Source: Bifidobacterium stellenboschense
GTDB taxonomy: Bacteria > Actinomycetota > Actinomycetes > Actinomycetales > Bifidobacteriaceae
Reading direction: 5' to 3'
DNA length: 64,000 nt
Assembly: GCF_000741785.1 (NCBI RefSeq)
Contig: NZ_JGZP01000004.1
Span: 62,001 to 126,000, forward strand
Shown here: one piece after another, positions 47,992-56,754 of the stretch
Layout of the letters: each line of letters begins with the position of its first letter
Position numbering within the stretch: the stretch's first letter is position 1
The notes under the pieces: model-generated
What the model was told of the DNA's origin: nothing
The model's database searches: none
Seen by the model: the letters and a program-made list of their open reading frames with translations, nothing else
Program-made: the position numbers and the translations under genes

Positions 47992-49974
47992 ATGCACAAC
48001 CGTATCCGACGCCGCAACGCAGTGGCGACCACATTGCTTTCGATGGCGATCTCAGCATCACTGGTGTTTGCCGCAGTGCCATTGGCCTCGGCAGACGATG
48101 ACGGAAGCCCTCATCGGAAACCCGCATCTTCACAGGCGGAACCGGCCGTCACCATGGTGGCCGCCCGGAACGATCGCGTCGCACGATTACTGGCCTCGAT
48201 GTCCCTGGAAGATAAAGTCGGTCAGATGATGCAGCCGGACACCCGGCACATCACGCCGCAACAAGCCGCTGAATACCATATCGGCTCCATACTGAGCGGC
48301 GGCGGTGCCGCCCCGGAATCAGGCAACAGCGCATCCGATTGGGCGAACCGCGCCGATTCCTACCAGCACGCCGTCATCAACGAGACCGGCATCCCGCTGC
48401 TGTACGGCGTGGACGCGGTACACGGCCACAACAACGTCGCCGACGCCACACTGTTCCCGCACAACGTCAACCTCGGCCAAACGAGAAACGCCGAACTCGT
48501 GAAGCAGGTCGGATCAATCACGGCAAGCGAGGTACGAGCCACCGGCTCCAACTGGGTATTCACGCCCACGCTGGGACTGCCCAAAAACGAACGATGGGGT
48601 CGCACCTATGAGGCATACGGTGAGAACGCAGATCTCTCGGCCAAACTCGGCGCCGCCTATATCGAAGGCTCGCAGGCGGGCGAAAGCGGCAGCGGGCTGG
48701 CCGGCTCGGACTCCGCCATCGCCACCGCGAAGCATTTCATCGGCGAGGGCATCACCAAAGACGGCGTCAACCAAGGTGACGTGCCTCTCGACTACGACAG
48801 CGAAGCATTCCGGAAGATTCTCGACAGCGAACTGCTGGTACCCTACCGGGCGGCCGTCCAGGACGCGAACGTCAGATCGGTGATGGTCTCCTATAACTCC
48901 ATCGGCGGTGTAAAATGCCACGGCAACGCCGACCTGCTCACCAACGTGTTGAAACGAGGACTCGGATTCACCGGCATCGTCATAACCGACTACAACGGCA
49001 TCGATCAGATCGAGGGCAACCTGAACTACGCCCAGAAAGTAGCGAAGACCGTGAACGCCGGCGTAGACATGCTCATGGTGGACGAACACGAGGGAACCCA
49101 ACCCAAGTGGATCGCGGCACGCCAGGCCGTCATCGATGGCGTGAACTCCGGGGATATCGCCATGGCGCGCGTCGATGATGCGGTGACCCGTATCCTCAAC
49201 GTGAAGGATGAGATGGGTCTGCTGGAGAACCCACAGCTGGCCTACTCAAATAAGGAACTGCTAGCGCAATTCGGCGGCGAGGCACATCGCGCCGTGGCCC
49301 GCGAGGCCGTCGCGCAATCATTGACGCTACTCAAGAACAGGTCGACCGATGATGGCTCCACGTTGATGAACGACTTGCCGTCCATGAAGCGTATCGTCGT
49401 GGCGGGGTCGTCCGCCAATGACATCGGCATGCAGTCCGGTGGGTGGACGATCACCTGGCAGGGGTCGGTCGGCGATGTCACCACCGGCACCACCATCTAT
49501 GAGGGCCTCAAGACGGCCGGCAAAGAGAACGGCCAAACCGTCGATCTCAAGGAAGACGGTTCATTCACTGGAAACTATGATGCGGCCATCGTCGTCGCCG
49601 GGGAGAGCCCATACGCGGAATACGCCGGCGACCGCACTGCGGATCAACTGACACTACAGCAGAAGGATATCAATACGATCTCCAGCATCCGCAAAACGCA
49701 TCCGAACCTGCCCATCGTCCTGGTACTGACCACGGGCCGAGCGCTGACCATCACCGACCAGCTCAAGCAGGTGGATGCGGTGATCATGGCCGGGTTCCCT
49801 GGTTCCGAAGGAGAGGGTGTGGCCGATGTGCTGCTGTCCGCAGATCGGGACTTCAGCGGGCACCTGACGACTACCTGGCCGAAAGAAGCCAACAACATCA
49901 CCAAGAAATATATCGCTCCCAACACGGTACTGTTCCCGTACGGAACCGGGCTGGTCAAAAGCCAAGTGAACTAG
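47992..49974 (+). CDS. Secreted GH3 beta-glucosidase
   Basis: A 660-residue exported GH3 enzyme. A signal peptide (1-35, ending PLASADD) is followed by the TIM-barrel domain: RVARLLASMSLEDKVGQMMQPD, GIPLLYGVDAVHGHNNV, ATAKHFIGEGIT and FTGIVITDYNGID with nucleophile Asp333. The C-terminal domain has ESPYAEYAGDR and PNTVLFPYGTGL. It resembles exo-beta-glucanases (ExoP/KatE-type) rather than NagZ. It has no anchor. ATG 47992 with AAGGAAC upstream was preferred to ATG 47968. It probably finishes what the GH30 enzyme starts. Confidence 0.92.
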   Translation: MHNRIRRRNAVATTLLSMAISASLVFAAVPLASADDDGSPHRKPASSQAEPAVTMVAARNDRVARLLASMSLEDKVGQMMQPDTRHITPQQAAEYHIGSILSGGGAAPESGNSASDWANRADSYQHAVINETGIPLLYGVDAVHGHNNVADATLFPHNVNLGQTRNAELVKQVGSITASEVRATGSNWVFTPTLGLPKNERWGRTYEAYGENADLSAKLGAAYIEGSQAGESGSGLAGSDSAIATAKHFIGEGITKDGVNQGDVPLDYDSEAFRKILDSELLVPYRAAVQDANVRSVMVSYNSIGGVKCHGNADLLTNVLKRGLGFTGIVITDYNGIDQIEGNLNYAQKVAKTVNAGVDMLMVDEHEGTQPKWIAARQAVIDGVNSGDIAMARVDDAVTRILNVKDEMGLLENPQLAYSNKELLAQFGGEAHRAVAREAVAQSLTLLKNRSTDDGSTLMNDLPSMKRIVVAGSSANDIGMQSGGWTITWQGSVGDVTTGTTIYEGLKTAGKENGQTVDLKEDGSFTGNYDAAIVVAGESPYAEYAGDRTADQLTLQQKDINTISSIRKTHPNLPIVLVLTTGRALTITDQLKQVDAVIMAGFPGSEGEGVADVLLSADRDFSGHLTTTWPKEANNITKKYIAPNTVLFPYGTGLVKSQVN

Positions 49975-49993
49975 TCCGCGAAGGAAACTGGTT

Positions 49994-50026
49994 GGAAGTG
50001 CCCGTGCCAAGTGGGCGGGCACTTCC
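49994..50026 (+). terminator. Intrinsic-type terminator after GH3 gene
   Basis: GGAAGTGCCCG (49994-50004) pairs perfectly with CGGGCACTTCC (50016-50026). Confidence 0.7.
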
Positions 50027-50057
50027 GTGACATCTGGAATAGGAAGCGGGATGTTTC

Positions 50058-50520
50058 TTATGCTCCGTCCTTGACCAATATGGGGAAGACATGAGAGGAT
50101 TCTGCCAGAGCCAAGGCTCTCTCCAGTTCAATCTTGGATTCTTCCAGCTTCGAAGTCTGCATGGCGATTTCCAGAATGGCCTGTTGCAACACGTAAGCAT
50201 CATGCTGATCGGGAAGGAAATCGAAAGCCAACAGATCGGCAATTCGAGTTCTGTGTTCAGGGACGATCCTCTGATAATGGCGTATGGCGACCTGCGCCGA
50301 GGAATGACCGAGTTCATCCATGACCTCGCGCAGGGTGCCTCCCTTCAGCATGTACAGTGTGGCATGCGACGCGCAAGGTCTGGAATGTGAGTCTGGTCTG
50401 CCGGCTATCTCCCTCGCCGTCCGAAAGTACTTCTGCAACGTCGTCGGGGAAAGGATACCGGACGATGACTTCTTTGCGGGAAACATTTAGAAAAGGCGGG
50501 GACCTCCCCGCCAGCGCCAC
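50058..50520 (-). pseudogene. Degenerate tyrosine recombinase (integrase) C-terminal remnant
   Basis: The minus strand encodes the C-terminal third of a tyrosine integrase: LSPTTLQKYFRTAREIAGRPD, then SHATLYMLKGGTLREVMDELGHSSAQVAIRHYQRIVPEH with the second active-site His region and the nucleophile Tyr. The LTFQTLR box with the catalytic Arg is found only in a neighbouring frame (50314-50520), as if 1 and 2 bases were lost on either side. The N-terminal two thirds are missing. It cannot be active. It marks a former integration event. Confidence 0.75.
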
Positions 50521-50802
50521 AGGAAAAGGTGACTACCTTACTGACGACTGGGTTTACGAATAATGATGGTCAGGAAACCGAATGGCAGGATGTTGCCGGT
50601 CAGTGTGAGTGCATTTGTCTGGCCGCAAGTATGGAGCTTGGCGGTGTCTGTTGTCTGAAGCTCGATATGCTCGAATCCCTGCGGGGGCACTTCCATCGTC
50701 CGCCATCGTTCGTCATCATCCGGAAACAAACCGCCGAAACATACGGCGGCTAGGCTCGTTCCCCGTCCCGACCACAATGCAATCGTGAAGGAGAGGAACG
50801 TC
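50521..50802. other. Gene-poor remnant DNA at the island edge
   Basis: About 280 bases without a convincing gene. A minus-strand frame reads VPPQGFEH, a phrase typical of accidental translation of a tRNA 3' end, in agreement with the fragment at 50671. No promoter for a large gene is obvious except a ribosome site for 50803. Confidence 0.5.
50671..50693 (+). other. tRNA-Leu-like 3' fragment, probable attachment site
   Basis: The sequence TCGAATCCCTGCGGGGGCAC and the next bases TTC match the 3' end of tRNA-Leu (30803-30825) at 18 of 23 positions, including GGCACTTC. CGGGGGC plus A has the form of an acceptor 3' strand, but the upstream tRNA body is absent. This is the pattern of an attachment site left by an integrase. 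Confidence 0.5.
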
Positions 50803-51372
50803 ATGCCGTCCAGCTGGACCCACGTCGACAAGGACACCACGACCGGACTGCCGATCATGCTCGCGCAGAACATCATCGTCGGCACCGCGCTCACCGTCGG
50901 CGCGATCGCCTGCTCCGGCTTCTACCTCGCGATGATCGGCAACGTCGCCTCCCTCGTGCCGTGGGCCCTCGTCGTCACGTTCGTCGCCGTCGCCTACACG
51001 TACGTCGTCGGCTTCGCGCTCCTGTGGTGCGTCGAATCGTTCACCCTGCGCATGAAGGACAGGTTCAAACCCATCGCCTACGGCGTCGTCGGCGCGATCG
51101 GCTACGGCGTGTGGGGCCTGTTCGTGATGACCTCGGTGATGAACTCGCTCGACCAGCCGCTCAACGGCGTCGTGCTCTCCAACGGGGACGTGGCCGCCAT
51201 CACCGTCAACTACGCGGTGTTCGGATTCATCGCCACCATGCTCGGACAGGCGCATGGGACGAAGCTCGCCGCCAGGAGCAAGACCGCGATCGGTCTGCTC
51301 GTCGCGCAGATCGCGCTCGCCACGCTCGGCCTCGTCTGCGCGGTGATGATGTTCTCGGCGCTCGGCCGGTGA
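50803..51372 (+). CDS. Four-segment membrane protein of unknown function
   Basis: A 189-residue membrane protein that I do not recognise. After a polar N-terminus with DKDTTTGLPI it has segments at about 20-42, 50-72, 90-112 and 125-148, with a final one around 160-182. GAAGGAGAGG precedes ATG 50803. It directly precedes sdaA (76 bases), and transport or regulation of serine metabolism could be imagined, but nothing in the sequence shows it. Confidence 0.7.
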   Translation: MPSSWTHVDKDTTTGLPIMLAQNIIVGTALTVGAIACSGFYLAMIGNVASLVPWALVVTFVAVAYTYVVGFALLWCVESFTLRMKDRFKPIAYGVVGAIGYGVWGLFVMTSVMNSLDQPLNGVVLSNGDVAAITVNYAVFGFIATMLGQAHGTKLAARSKTAIGLLVAQIALATLGLVCAVMMFSALGR

Positions 51373-51448
51373 CGCACGGTACGACACCGGCGGACCGGCG
51401 GTCGGACATCAGGATAGGCAGTCAGGATAGGCAGTTAGGAGGAACCCC

Positions 51449-52909
51449 ATGTTCAGCGTCCTCGACATGTTCTCCATTGGCGTAGGCCCCAGCTCGTCGC
51501 ACACCGTAGGGCCGATGTCCGCCGCGCACGCGTTCGTCGCCTCGATGCGCGACGACGGTCTCGTCGAACGCACGGACCGGGTCAAGGTCACCCTGTACGG
51601 CTCGCTCGCGCTCACCGGACTCGGCCACGGCACCGACCGCGCCGTCATGGCCGGACTCGAAGGCAACGTGCCCGCCACCGTCGACACGCAGCACATGCTG
51701 CGCATCCGCGAGACCTGCGCGCTCGACGACACGCTCAACCTCGCCGGCGTCAAACGCATCGGATTCCACTACGACAAGGACATGGTCTTCGAACAGTGGA
51801 AGCGCATGGCCGCCCATCCCAACGGCATGCGGTTCCAGGCGTTCGACGCGGCCGGCAGTCTCGTCGACGAGCAGGTCTGGTATTCGATCGGCGGCGGCTT
51901 CATCCGCCAGGGCAAGCCCGACGACCTCATGATCGGCATCCACGAGAGGCCTCCGGAGGGCACCGCGTTCGCCGACGAGGACGAATCCGCGTCCACCGAC
52001 TTCGGTCCGGACGCGCCCTACCCGTTCTCCTCCTGCGCCGAACTCGTCTCGCTGTGCCGTGAACACCATCTGAGCATCGCCGAACTCGTGTGGGCCAACG
52101 AGACCGCCACGCGCTCCGGCGTGCAGGTGCGCACCGCCATCGACAACGTGTGGCGCGTCATGCGCGAATGCGTGGACCACGGCTGCTCGTCCACCGAGCC
52201 CGTGCTGCCCGGCGGCCTCGACGTTCCCCGCCGCGCGCCGAAGATGTACGCGCGTCTCGCCTCCAACGCCGACGTGCTGCGCCGCGACCGGCAGCGCCGC
52301 GACGCCGTGCTCGAAAGCTCCGACGCCGCATGGGTGGACCTGTTCGCGCTCGCCGTCTCCGAGGAGAACGCCGGGGGAGGGCGCATCGTGACCGCCCCCA
52401 CCAACGGTTCGGCCGGCATCATCCCCGCCGTGCTCCACTACTACTGGCATTTCGTCGACGATGCGAACGAGCAGGGCGTCGTCACGTTCCTGCTCACCGC
52501 CGGCGCGATCGGCTACCTGTTCAAGCGCAACGCGTCGATCTCCGGAGCGGAGGTCGGCTGTCAGGGCGAGGTGGGGTCCGCCTGTTCGATGGCCGCCGCC
52601 GGGCTCGCCGCCGTGATGGGCGGCACCCCCGAGCAGGTGGAGAACGCGGCGGAGATCGGCATCGAACACAATCTGGGACTCACCTGCGACCCGGTCGGCG
52701 GCCTCGTGCAGATCCCGTGCATCGAACGCAACGCGATGGCCGCGAACACGGCCATCAACGCGGTGCGTATGGCCATGCTCGGCGACGGTTCGCATATCGT
52801 GAGCCTCGACCAGGCGATCCGCACGATGAAGGAGACCGGCGAGGACATGATGGCCAAGTACAAGGAGACCTCGAAGGGCGGCCTCGCCGTCAACGTGGTC
52901 GAATGCTGA
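51449..52909 (+). CDS. sdaA: L-serine ammonia-lyase, iron-sulfur type
   Basis: L-serine dehydratase deaminates serine to pyruvate and ammonia through a 4Fe-4S cluster. The 486-residue single chain holds the beta domain first ([22 protein letters not shown]) and then the alpha domain with [44 protein letters not shown] and [22 protein letters not shown]. Cysteines of the last two blocks ligate the cluster. TTAGGAGGA precedes the ATG. Confidence 0.95.
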   Translation: MFSVLDMFSIGVGPSSSHTVGPMSAAHAFVASMRDDGLVERTDRVKVTLYGSLALTGLGHGTDRAVMAGLEGNVPATVDTQHMLRIRETCALDDTLNLAGVKRIGFHYDKDMVFEQWKRMAAHPNGMRFQAFDAAGSLVDEQVWYSIGGGFIRQGKPDDLMIGIHERPPEGTAFADEDESASTDFGPDAPYPFSSCAELVSLCREHHLSIAELVWANETATRSGVQVRTAIDNVWRVMRECVDHGCSSTEPVLPGGLDVPRRAPKMYARLASNADVLRRDRQRRDAVLESSDAAWVDLFALAVSEENAGGGRIVTAPTNGSAGIIPAVLHYYWHFVDDANEQGVVTFLLTAGAIGYLFKRNASISGAEVGCQGEVGSACSMAAAGLAAVMGGTPEQVENAAEIGIEHNLGLTCDPVGGLVQIPCIERNAMAANTAINAVRMAMLGDGSHIVSLDQAIRTMKETGEDMMAKYKETSKGGLAVNVVEC

Positions 52910-53054
52910 GGCGGTCGAATGCCGAAGTGGTCGAATGTCGGCTGTCGCGCGTCGGTGGTGCTAGTATGGTCGGCATTGTGTCCGATTGAGGATGATTCCC
53001 GTATGCGGGCGTGCGCCGCGACATGCGCGCGCCCTGTGAGATAGGAGGCAGCCC

Positions 53055-53459
53055 ATGGCTGATATGCCCACCGTGCAGGCCGAGTTCGGCACCACGCCGG
53101 TCATCGAGTTCCCGACCGCCGAGGCGCCGGCCGGTCTCAAGGTCGTCGAGGTGGTGGAGGGCGACGGCCCGATGGTCCGCCGCGGCGACACCGTCACCGT
53201 GAACTACCACGGCGTCGTGTGGGGCAAGAGCGAGCCGTTCGACTCCAGCTTCAACCGCCATCAGCCGGCCAGCTTCGGCATCGGCGTCGGCCAGGTCATC
53301 AAGGGCTGGGACCAGACCGTGCCGGGCCATAACGTCGGCTCCCGCCTCATCGTCTCCATCCCGCCGGAGTACGGCTACGGTTCGCGCGGCGTCCCGCAGG
53401 CCGGCATCGGCGGCGGCGACACGCTCGTGTTCGTGATCGACATCATCTCCACGCGCTGA
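53055..53459 (+). CDS. FKBP-type peptidyl-prolyl isomerase
   Basis: A 134-residue cytoplasmic single-domain FKBP, with no signal peptide. VRRGDTVTVNYHGVVWGKSEPFDSSFNRHQPASFGIGVGQVIKGWDQTVPG and IPPEYGYGSRGVPQAGIGGGDTLVFVIDII are the prolyl-isomerase core. It helps protein folding. ATAGGAGG precedes the ATG; a -10-like TATGGT (52965-52970) lies upstream. Its terminator is at 53485-53508. Confidence 0.94.
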   Translation: MADMPTVQAEFGTTPVIEFPTAEAPAGLKVVEVVEGDGPMVRRGDTVTVNYHGVVWGKSEPFDSSFNRHQPASFGIGVGQVIKGWDQTVPGHNVGSRLIVSIPPEYGYGSRGVPQAGIGGGDTLVFVIDIISTR

Positions 53460-53484
53460 GCGCGGCGGCAGCGGATTCTTCAGG

Positions 53485-53510
53485 AAGCGCCGGGGATGAC
53501 CGGCGCTTTC
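53485..53510 (+). terminator. Intrinsic terminator after FKBP gene
   Basis: AAGCGCCGG (53485-53493) pairs with CCGGCGCTT (53500-53508), then T and C. Confidence 0.7.
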
Positions 53511-53608
53511 GCATATCCACGACAGACAATCACATATCCCCATGGAACCGGTTCCGGCGGCCTCCAGCGGCACGCAGGTGGATTACAGGGGAGGACAAGG
53601 AAACAGAC

Positions 53609-54091
53609 ATGGCAGAAGACGACAAGGACATCCTGCTCACGCAGGAGGCGTACGACAAGATGAAGGAGGAGCTCGCCTGGCGTGAGGGCGAGTACCGTGA
53701 CGAGATTCTCGCCAAGGTGTCCGCCGCGCGTGCGGAGGGCGATCTGAGCGAGAACGGCGGCTACCAGGCCGCCCGCGAGGCGCAGCGCGTCAACCAGGGC
53801 CGCATCGACGAGCTCACCGTCAAGCTGCGCCACGCGAAGATCCTCACCGCCCCGCCGGCCGGCAAGGTGGGCGACGGCTCCCTCGTCACCCTCGACATCA
53901 TGGGCCGCGAGAAGGTGTTCGTGCTCGGCACGCGTGACCTGTCGATCGCCACCGACCACGACATCATCAGCCCCGAGTCGCCGATCGGCGCCGCCATCAA
54001 CGGCGCGAACGCCGGCGACACGGTGAGCTACAAGGCGCCGAACGGCCGCGAGATCTCCGTGACCATCAAGGAGTCCAAGCCGCTCGTGTGA
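53609..54091 (+). CDS. greA: Transcription elongation factor GreA
   Basis: GreA stimulates RNA cleavage by backtracked RNA polymerase. 160 residues: an N-terminal coiled coil (LLTQEAYDKMKEELAWREGEYRDEILAKVSAARAEGDLSENGGYQAAREAQ) whose tip carries the acidic DLSEN residues, and a C-terminal FKBP-like domain ending in the TVSYKAPNGREISVTI strand. The upstream ribosome site is weak (GGACAAGGA). A strong terminator follows. Confidence 0.95.
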   Translation: MAEDDKDILLTQEAYDKMKEELAWREGEYRDEILAKVSAARAEGDLSENGGYQAAREAQRVNQGRIDELTVKLRHAKILTAPPAGKVGDGSLVTLDIMGREKVFVLGTRDLSIATDHDIISPESPIGAAINGANAGDTVSYKAPNGREISVTIKESKPLV

Positions 54092-54100
54092 GCGTGATAG

Positions 54101-54152
54101 CGAAGGCCCTCGGATTCCCGGATCGAATCGATCGGGAATCCGAGGGCCTTCG
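54101..54152. terminator. Long perfect hairpin between greA and trhA-like gene
   Basis: A 20-base perfect stem (54101-54120 with 54133-54152; ends CGAAGGCC and GGCCTTCG) around a 12-base loop. It sits between convergent genes and can terminate both. Confidence 0.8.
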
Positions 54153-54207
54153 TGTATCCGGCTGCCGTATCCGGCTGCCGTGTCCGGTGTCGCGGGGCGG
54201 ATCCGGG

Positions 54208-55104
54208 TCAGGCCCACAACGCGACGATCACCATGTAGATGGCGACCATGTGGCATGCGTATCCGGCGACGGTGCCGCAATGGAAGATCTCGTGGAAGCC
54301 GAACACGCGCGGCCACGGGTCCGGTTTGCGCAGCGCGTAGACGATCGCGCCGAGGATGTAGCAGGCGCCGCCCGCGCACAGCAGGATCACGACCGCGGGG
54401 CCGGCGTAGGGGGAGCGCCAGAACAGCATCATGAACGCGAGCCCGTAGATGCCGAAGACGATGTACACCACCGTGTACAGCCAGCGCGGCGCGGAGATCC
54501 AGATTACGTGGATGACCATCGCCACGGCCGTGCACGCCCACATCGAGATGATGATGAAGTTGCGCCAGAACGGCTGGAGGGCGAACGAGACCGGCGTGTA
54601 GGTGCCGGCGATGAGCAGGAAGATGTTCACATGGTCGATGCGGCGCAGCACGTCGGTGACGTGCGGGCTCCAATCGCCCAGATGGTAGCAGGCGGAGTTC
54701 GTGAACAGCACGAGCGAGGCGGTCATGAACACGGCGCACGCCCATTTGAGGCCCGCCCCCTGTGCGAGGCAGATGAGCACGATGCCCGCGGCGAGCGACA
54801 GCGGCGAGGCGACCGCGTGGATCCAGCCGCGCATGGCCGGTTTCGGGCGTCCATGCACGTCGAGGCGGATCTTGCGTTCCACTTCGGCCGGCGCGATGCC
54901 CTCCAGACGCAGCGCCTTCGCCTCGCCCTTGGCGATGACGTGCTTGGCCTTCGCCTCCGCCTTGAGCCGGATCTCCTGGGCCTTGAGCTCGGCCTTGCTG
55001 CGCGCCGCGTCCGCCTTCGCCTTCAACGCCTGCTCGCGGGCGTCGATGACCGCCTGCCGTTTCGCCTTGAGCTGTTCGTCCGTCAGCTCCCTCTTATATG
55101 CCAT
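54208..55104 (-). CDS. TrhA/hemolysin III family membrane protein
   Basis: A 298-residue protein with about seven membrane segments from residue 95 onward. The family signatures are HAVASPLSLAAGIVLICLA, FTNSACYHLGDWSPHVTDVLRRIDHVNIFLLIAGTYTPV, FGFHEIFHCGTVAGYACHMVAIYM; conserved His and Asp residues would bind zinc in this PAQR-related fold. Residues 1-85 form a long charged Lys/Ala/Glu helix that is not part of the usual 210-220-residue protein. Annotated as hemolysin III but more likely to work in membrane lipid balance. A large operator overlaps its promoter. Confidence 0.88.
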   Translation of the reverse strand: MAYKRELTDEQLKAKRQAVIDAREQALKAKADAARSKAELKAQEIRLKAEAKAKHVIAKGEAKALRLEGIAPAEVERKIRLDVHGRPKPAMRGWIHAVASPLSLAAGIVLICLAQGAGLKWACAVFMTASLVLFTNSACYHLGDWSPHVTDVLRRIDHVNIFLLIAGTYTPVSFALQPFWRNFIIISMWACTAVAMVIHVIWISAPRWLYTVVYIVFGIYGLAFMMLFWRSPYAGPAVVILLCAGGACYILGAIVYALRKPDPWPRVFGFHEIFHCGTVAGYACHMVAIYMVIVALWA

Positions 55105-55146
55105 GCCGCCTCCGGCCTCTCGATTGTTGACATATCTTCAACTTAC

Positions 55147-55187
55147 GTTACCGTAACCTACGATACCGTAGGTTACGGCGAAGTCAA
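55147..55187 (-). promoter_or_regulatory. Promoter of trhA-like gene with 12-base palindromic operator
   Basis: CCGTAACCTACG (55151-55162) and CGTAGGTTACGG (55167-55178) are a perfect inverted repeat with 4 bases between, and GTTACCGTAAC (55147-55157) overlaps it. On the minus strand TTGACT (complement of 55182-55187), 16 bases and TATCGT (complement of 55160-55165) form the promoter, so the operator covers the spacer and the -10. A TetR-like repressor is a plausible ligand. Confidence 0.6.
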
Positions 55188-55319
55188 GCACGCATCGAGC
55201 ATAATCCCATATCCCCGACTACCATGGAGAGCGTTGTTCCACGGACCGCGTCGCGGGCGCGGGCCACGGGTGATGACGCGGCATGGTCGACGCCTGCCGC
55301 ATGGATGAGGGAGAGAGTC

Positions 55320-56717
55320 ATGATCGTATGCCCGGTGTGTGGCCATCAGGAGGGGTCCGGCTCCTTCTGCACGGAATGTGGCGCGCCTCTGGGCGGCCAG
55401 CCCCAGCAGAACGACGCCACCGTCGTCGACGGCATGGCGCAGCCCGCCGCCGACGCCTATGCGTACGCCTCCCAGCCCGGACAGCCGATGCAGCCCGTGG
55501 CGCCGCGGACGCAGGAGACGCAGGCCGTGGGCCAGCCGGTGTTCGCCGGGACGGGAACCGCCGGACAGCCGGCATTCCCCGGGCAGCCGCAGCCGGCGCC
55601 CGGCACCGGCGGCGCGGCGACCGGTACCAGCCACGGCATCAATCCGGCCATGATCGTCGCCATCGTGGCCGTGGTCGCGCTCGTAATCGGCGGCATCGTG
55701 TTCGGCACGCACCAGATGGGATTGTGGGGGTCGGCCACCGTGCCCGACTACACGTTGTGGACGGTCTCCGGAGGCGAGGGCATCACCGCCGACGAGGCGG
55801 CGCAGCGTCTGCGCGACGCCGGATTCGAGACCACCATCGAACAGCAGTATTCGAACGAGGAGAAAGGCGTGTTCATCGGTGTCAAAGGCATCGACCCCGG
55901 CGCCAAGCTCAAAGCCAGGTCGACCGTGACCGTACTGGAATCGCGGGGGCCGCGCGCCACATCCTCCGGCGATTCCTCCTCGTCCTCATCCGATGACGAC
56001 TCGTCCGGCTCGGGGTCGTCCAAGTCGACGAAGACGCCGAAGATCACCGACGACCAGCTGAAGAAGATCGCCGACCAGTACTCGTCCAGCGACGTGGCCG
56101 TCTCCGCGATGATCATCGGCTCCGGCTCGTCGTCCGGATCCTCCAAGTCCGGCTCGCCGTCATCCACCGAACAGGGCCACACCCGCTTCGAAGCGGCCGG
56201 CCTCTACCTGCCCGTCTACCTCGCCGCGCAGGACTACGGCGGCGTCGCGGCCTCGCAGGCCAACGTGATGATGAGCGGCATGGACAACAACGCCGGCAAC
56301 AGCGCGGTCGCCGCCATGGGCGGCTGGAGCGCCGTCAACTCATGGCTGAGCTCCAACGGCTACAACGACACCTCGTTCAACCGCAACTTCGGCGATGTAG
56401 CCGCCAGCAACGCCGGCTACACCAACCAGAGCTCCTCGGCCGACACCGCCCGCATGCTCGCCGCCGTCGAACAGAAGGGCGGCACCAGCCTGATGAACGT
56501 CGACATCGCCTCCGAAGGCGTCTCCATCCCCTCCGGCATGACCGTGCACGCGCACCGCGGCATGGGCATCCAGAACACGTGGAACTACTTCGCCGTCGTC
56601 GAGGCGCACGGCCGCAAGGCCGCGGTCTCGGTCGTCACGCAGAACCAGGGCAAGGATCAGGCCGCCCGGCTCATGAGCCAGGTGCTCTCCTCGGTCGACT
56701 CCAGCCTCAAGCAGTAG
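55320..56717 (+). CDS. Zinc-ribbon, PASTA-like, beta-lactamase-fold membrane protein
   Basis: A 465-residue protein with an unusual make-up. A cytosolic zinc ribbon (C4, C7, C17, C20) is followed by a Gln/Pro/Gly linker and a membrane segment (about 108-130). A PASTA-like domain comes next (about 140-200, ITADEAAQRLRDAGFETTI) then a Ser-rich linker. The C-terminal part (about 280-465) resembles a class A beta-lactamase/serine hydrolase: RFEAAGLYLPVYLAA stands where the family has STxxKLPV, so the catalytic Ser and Lys appear replaced by Ala and Tyr, and MDNNAGNSA replaces SDN. It is therefore probably a wall-sensing or binding protein, not an enzyme. Confidence 0.7.
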   Translation: MIVCPVCGHQEGSGSFCTECGAPLGGQPQQNDATVVDGMAQPAADAYAYASQPGQPMQPVAPRTQETQAVGQPVFAGTGTAGQPAFPGQPQPAPGTGGAATGTSHGINPAMIVAIVAVVALVIGGIVFGTHQMGLWGSATVPDYTLWTVSGGEGITADEAAQRLRDAGFETTIEQQYSNEEKGVFIGVKGIDPGAKLKARSTVTVLESRGPRATSSGDSSSSSSDDDSSGSGSSKSTKTPKITDDQLKKIADQYSSSDVAVSAMIIGSGSSSGSSKSGSPSSTEQGHTRFEAAGLYLPVYLAAQDYGGVAASQANVMMSGMDNNAGNSAVAAMGGWSAVNSWLSSNGYNDTSFNRNFGDVAASNAGYTNQSSSADTARMLAAVEQKGGTSLMNVDIASEGVSIPSGMTVHAHRGMGIQNTWNYFAVVEAHGRKAAVSVVTQNQGKDQAARLMSQVLSSVDSSLKQ

Positions 56718-56754
56718 TCCCGAGTCGGGAGGCGCGTTGCGTATGATGGGAGCC

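Noticed and set aside
50671-50693. A complete tRNA gene
   Set aside because: Only the 3' end resembles a tRNA. The bases before it do not form a T stem, anticodon arm or D arm.
50538-50894. Minus-strand protein gene of 118 codons
   Set aside because: It overlaps the 50803 gene and contains VPPQGFEH, the usual accidental translation of a tRNA 3' end.
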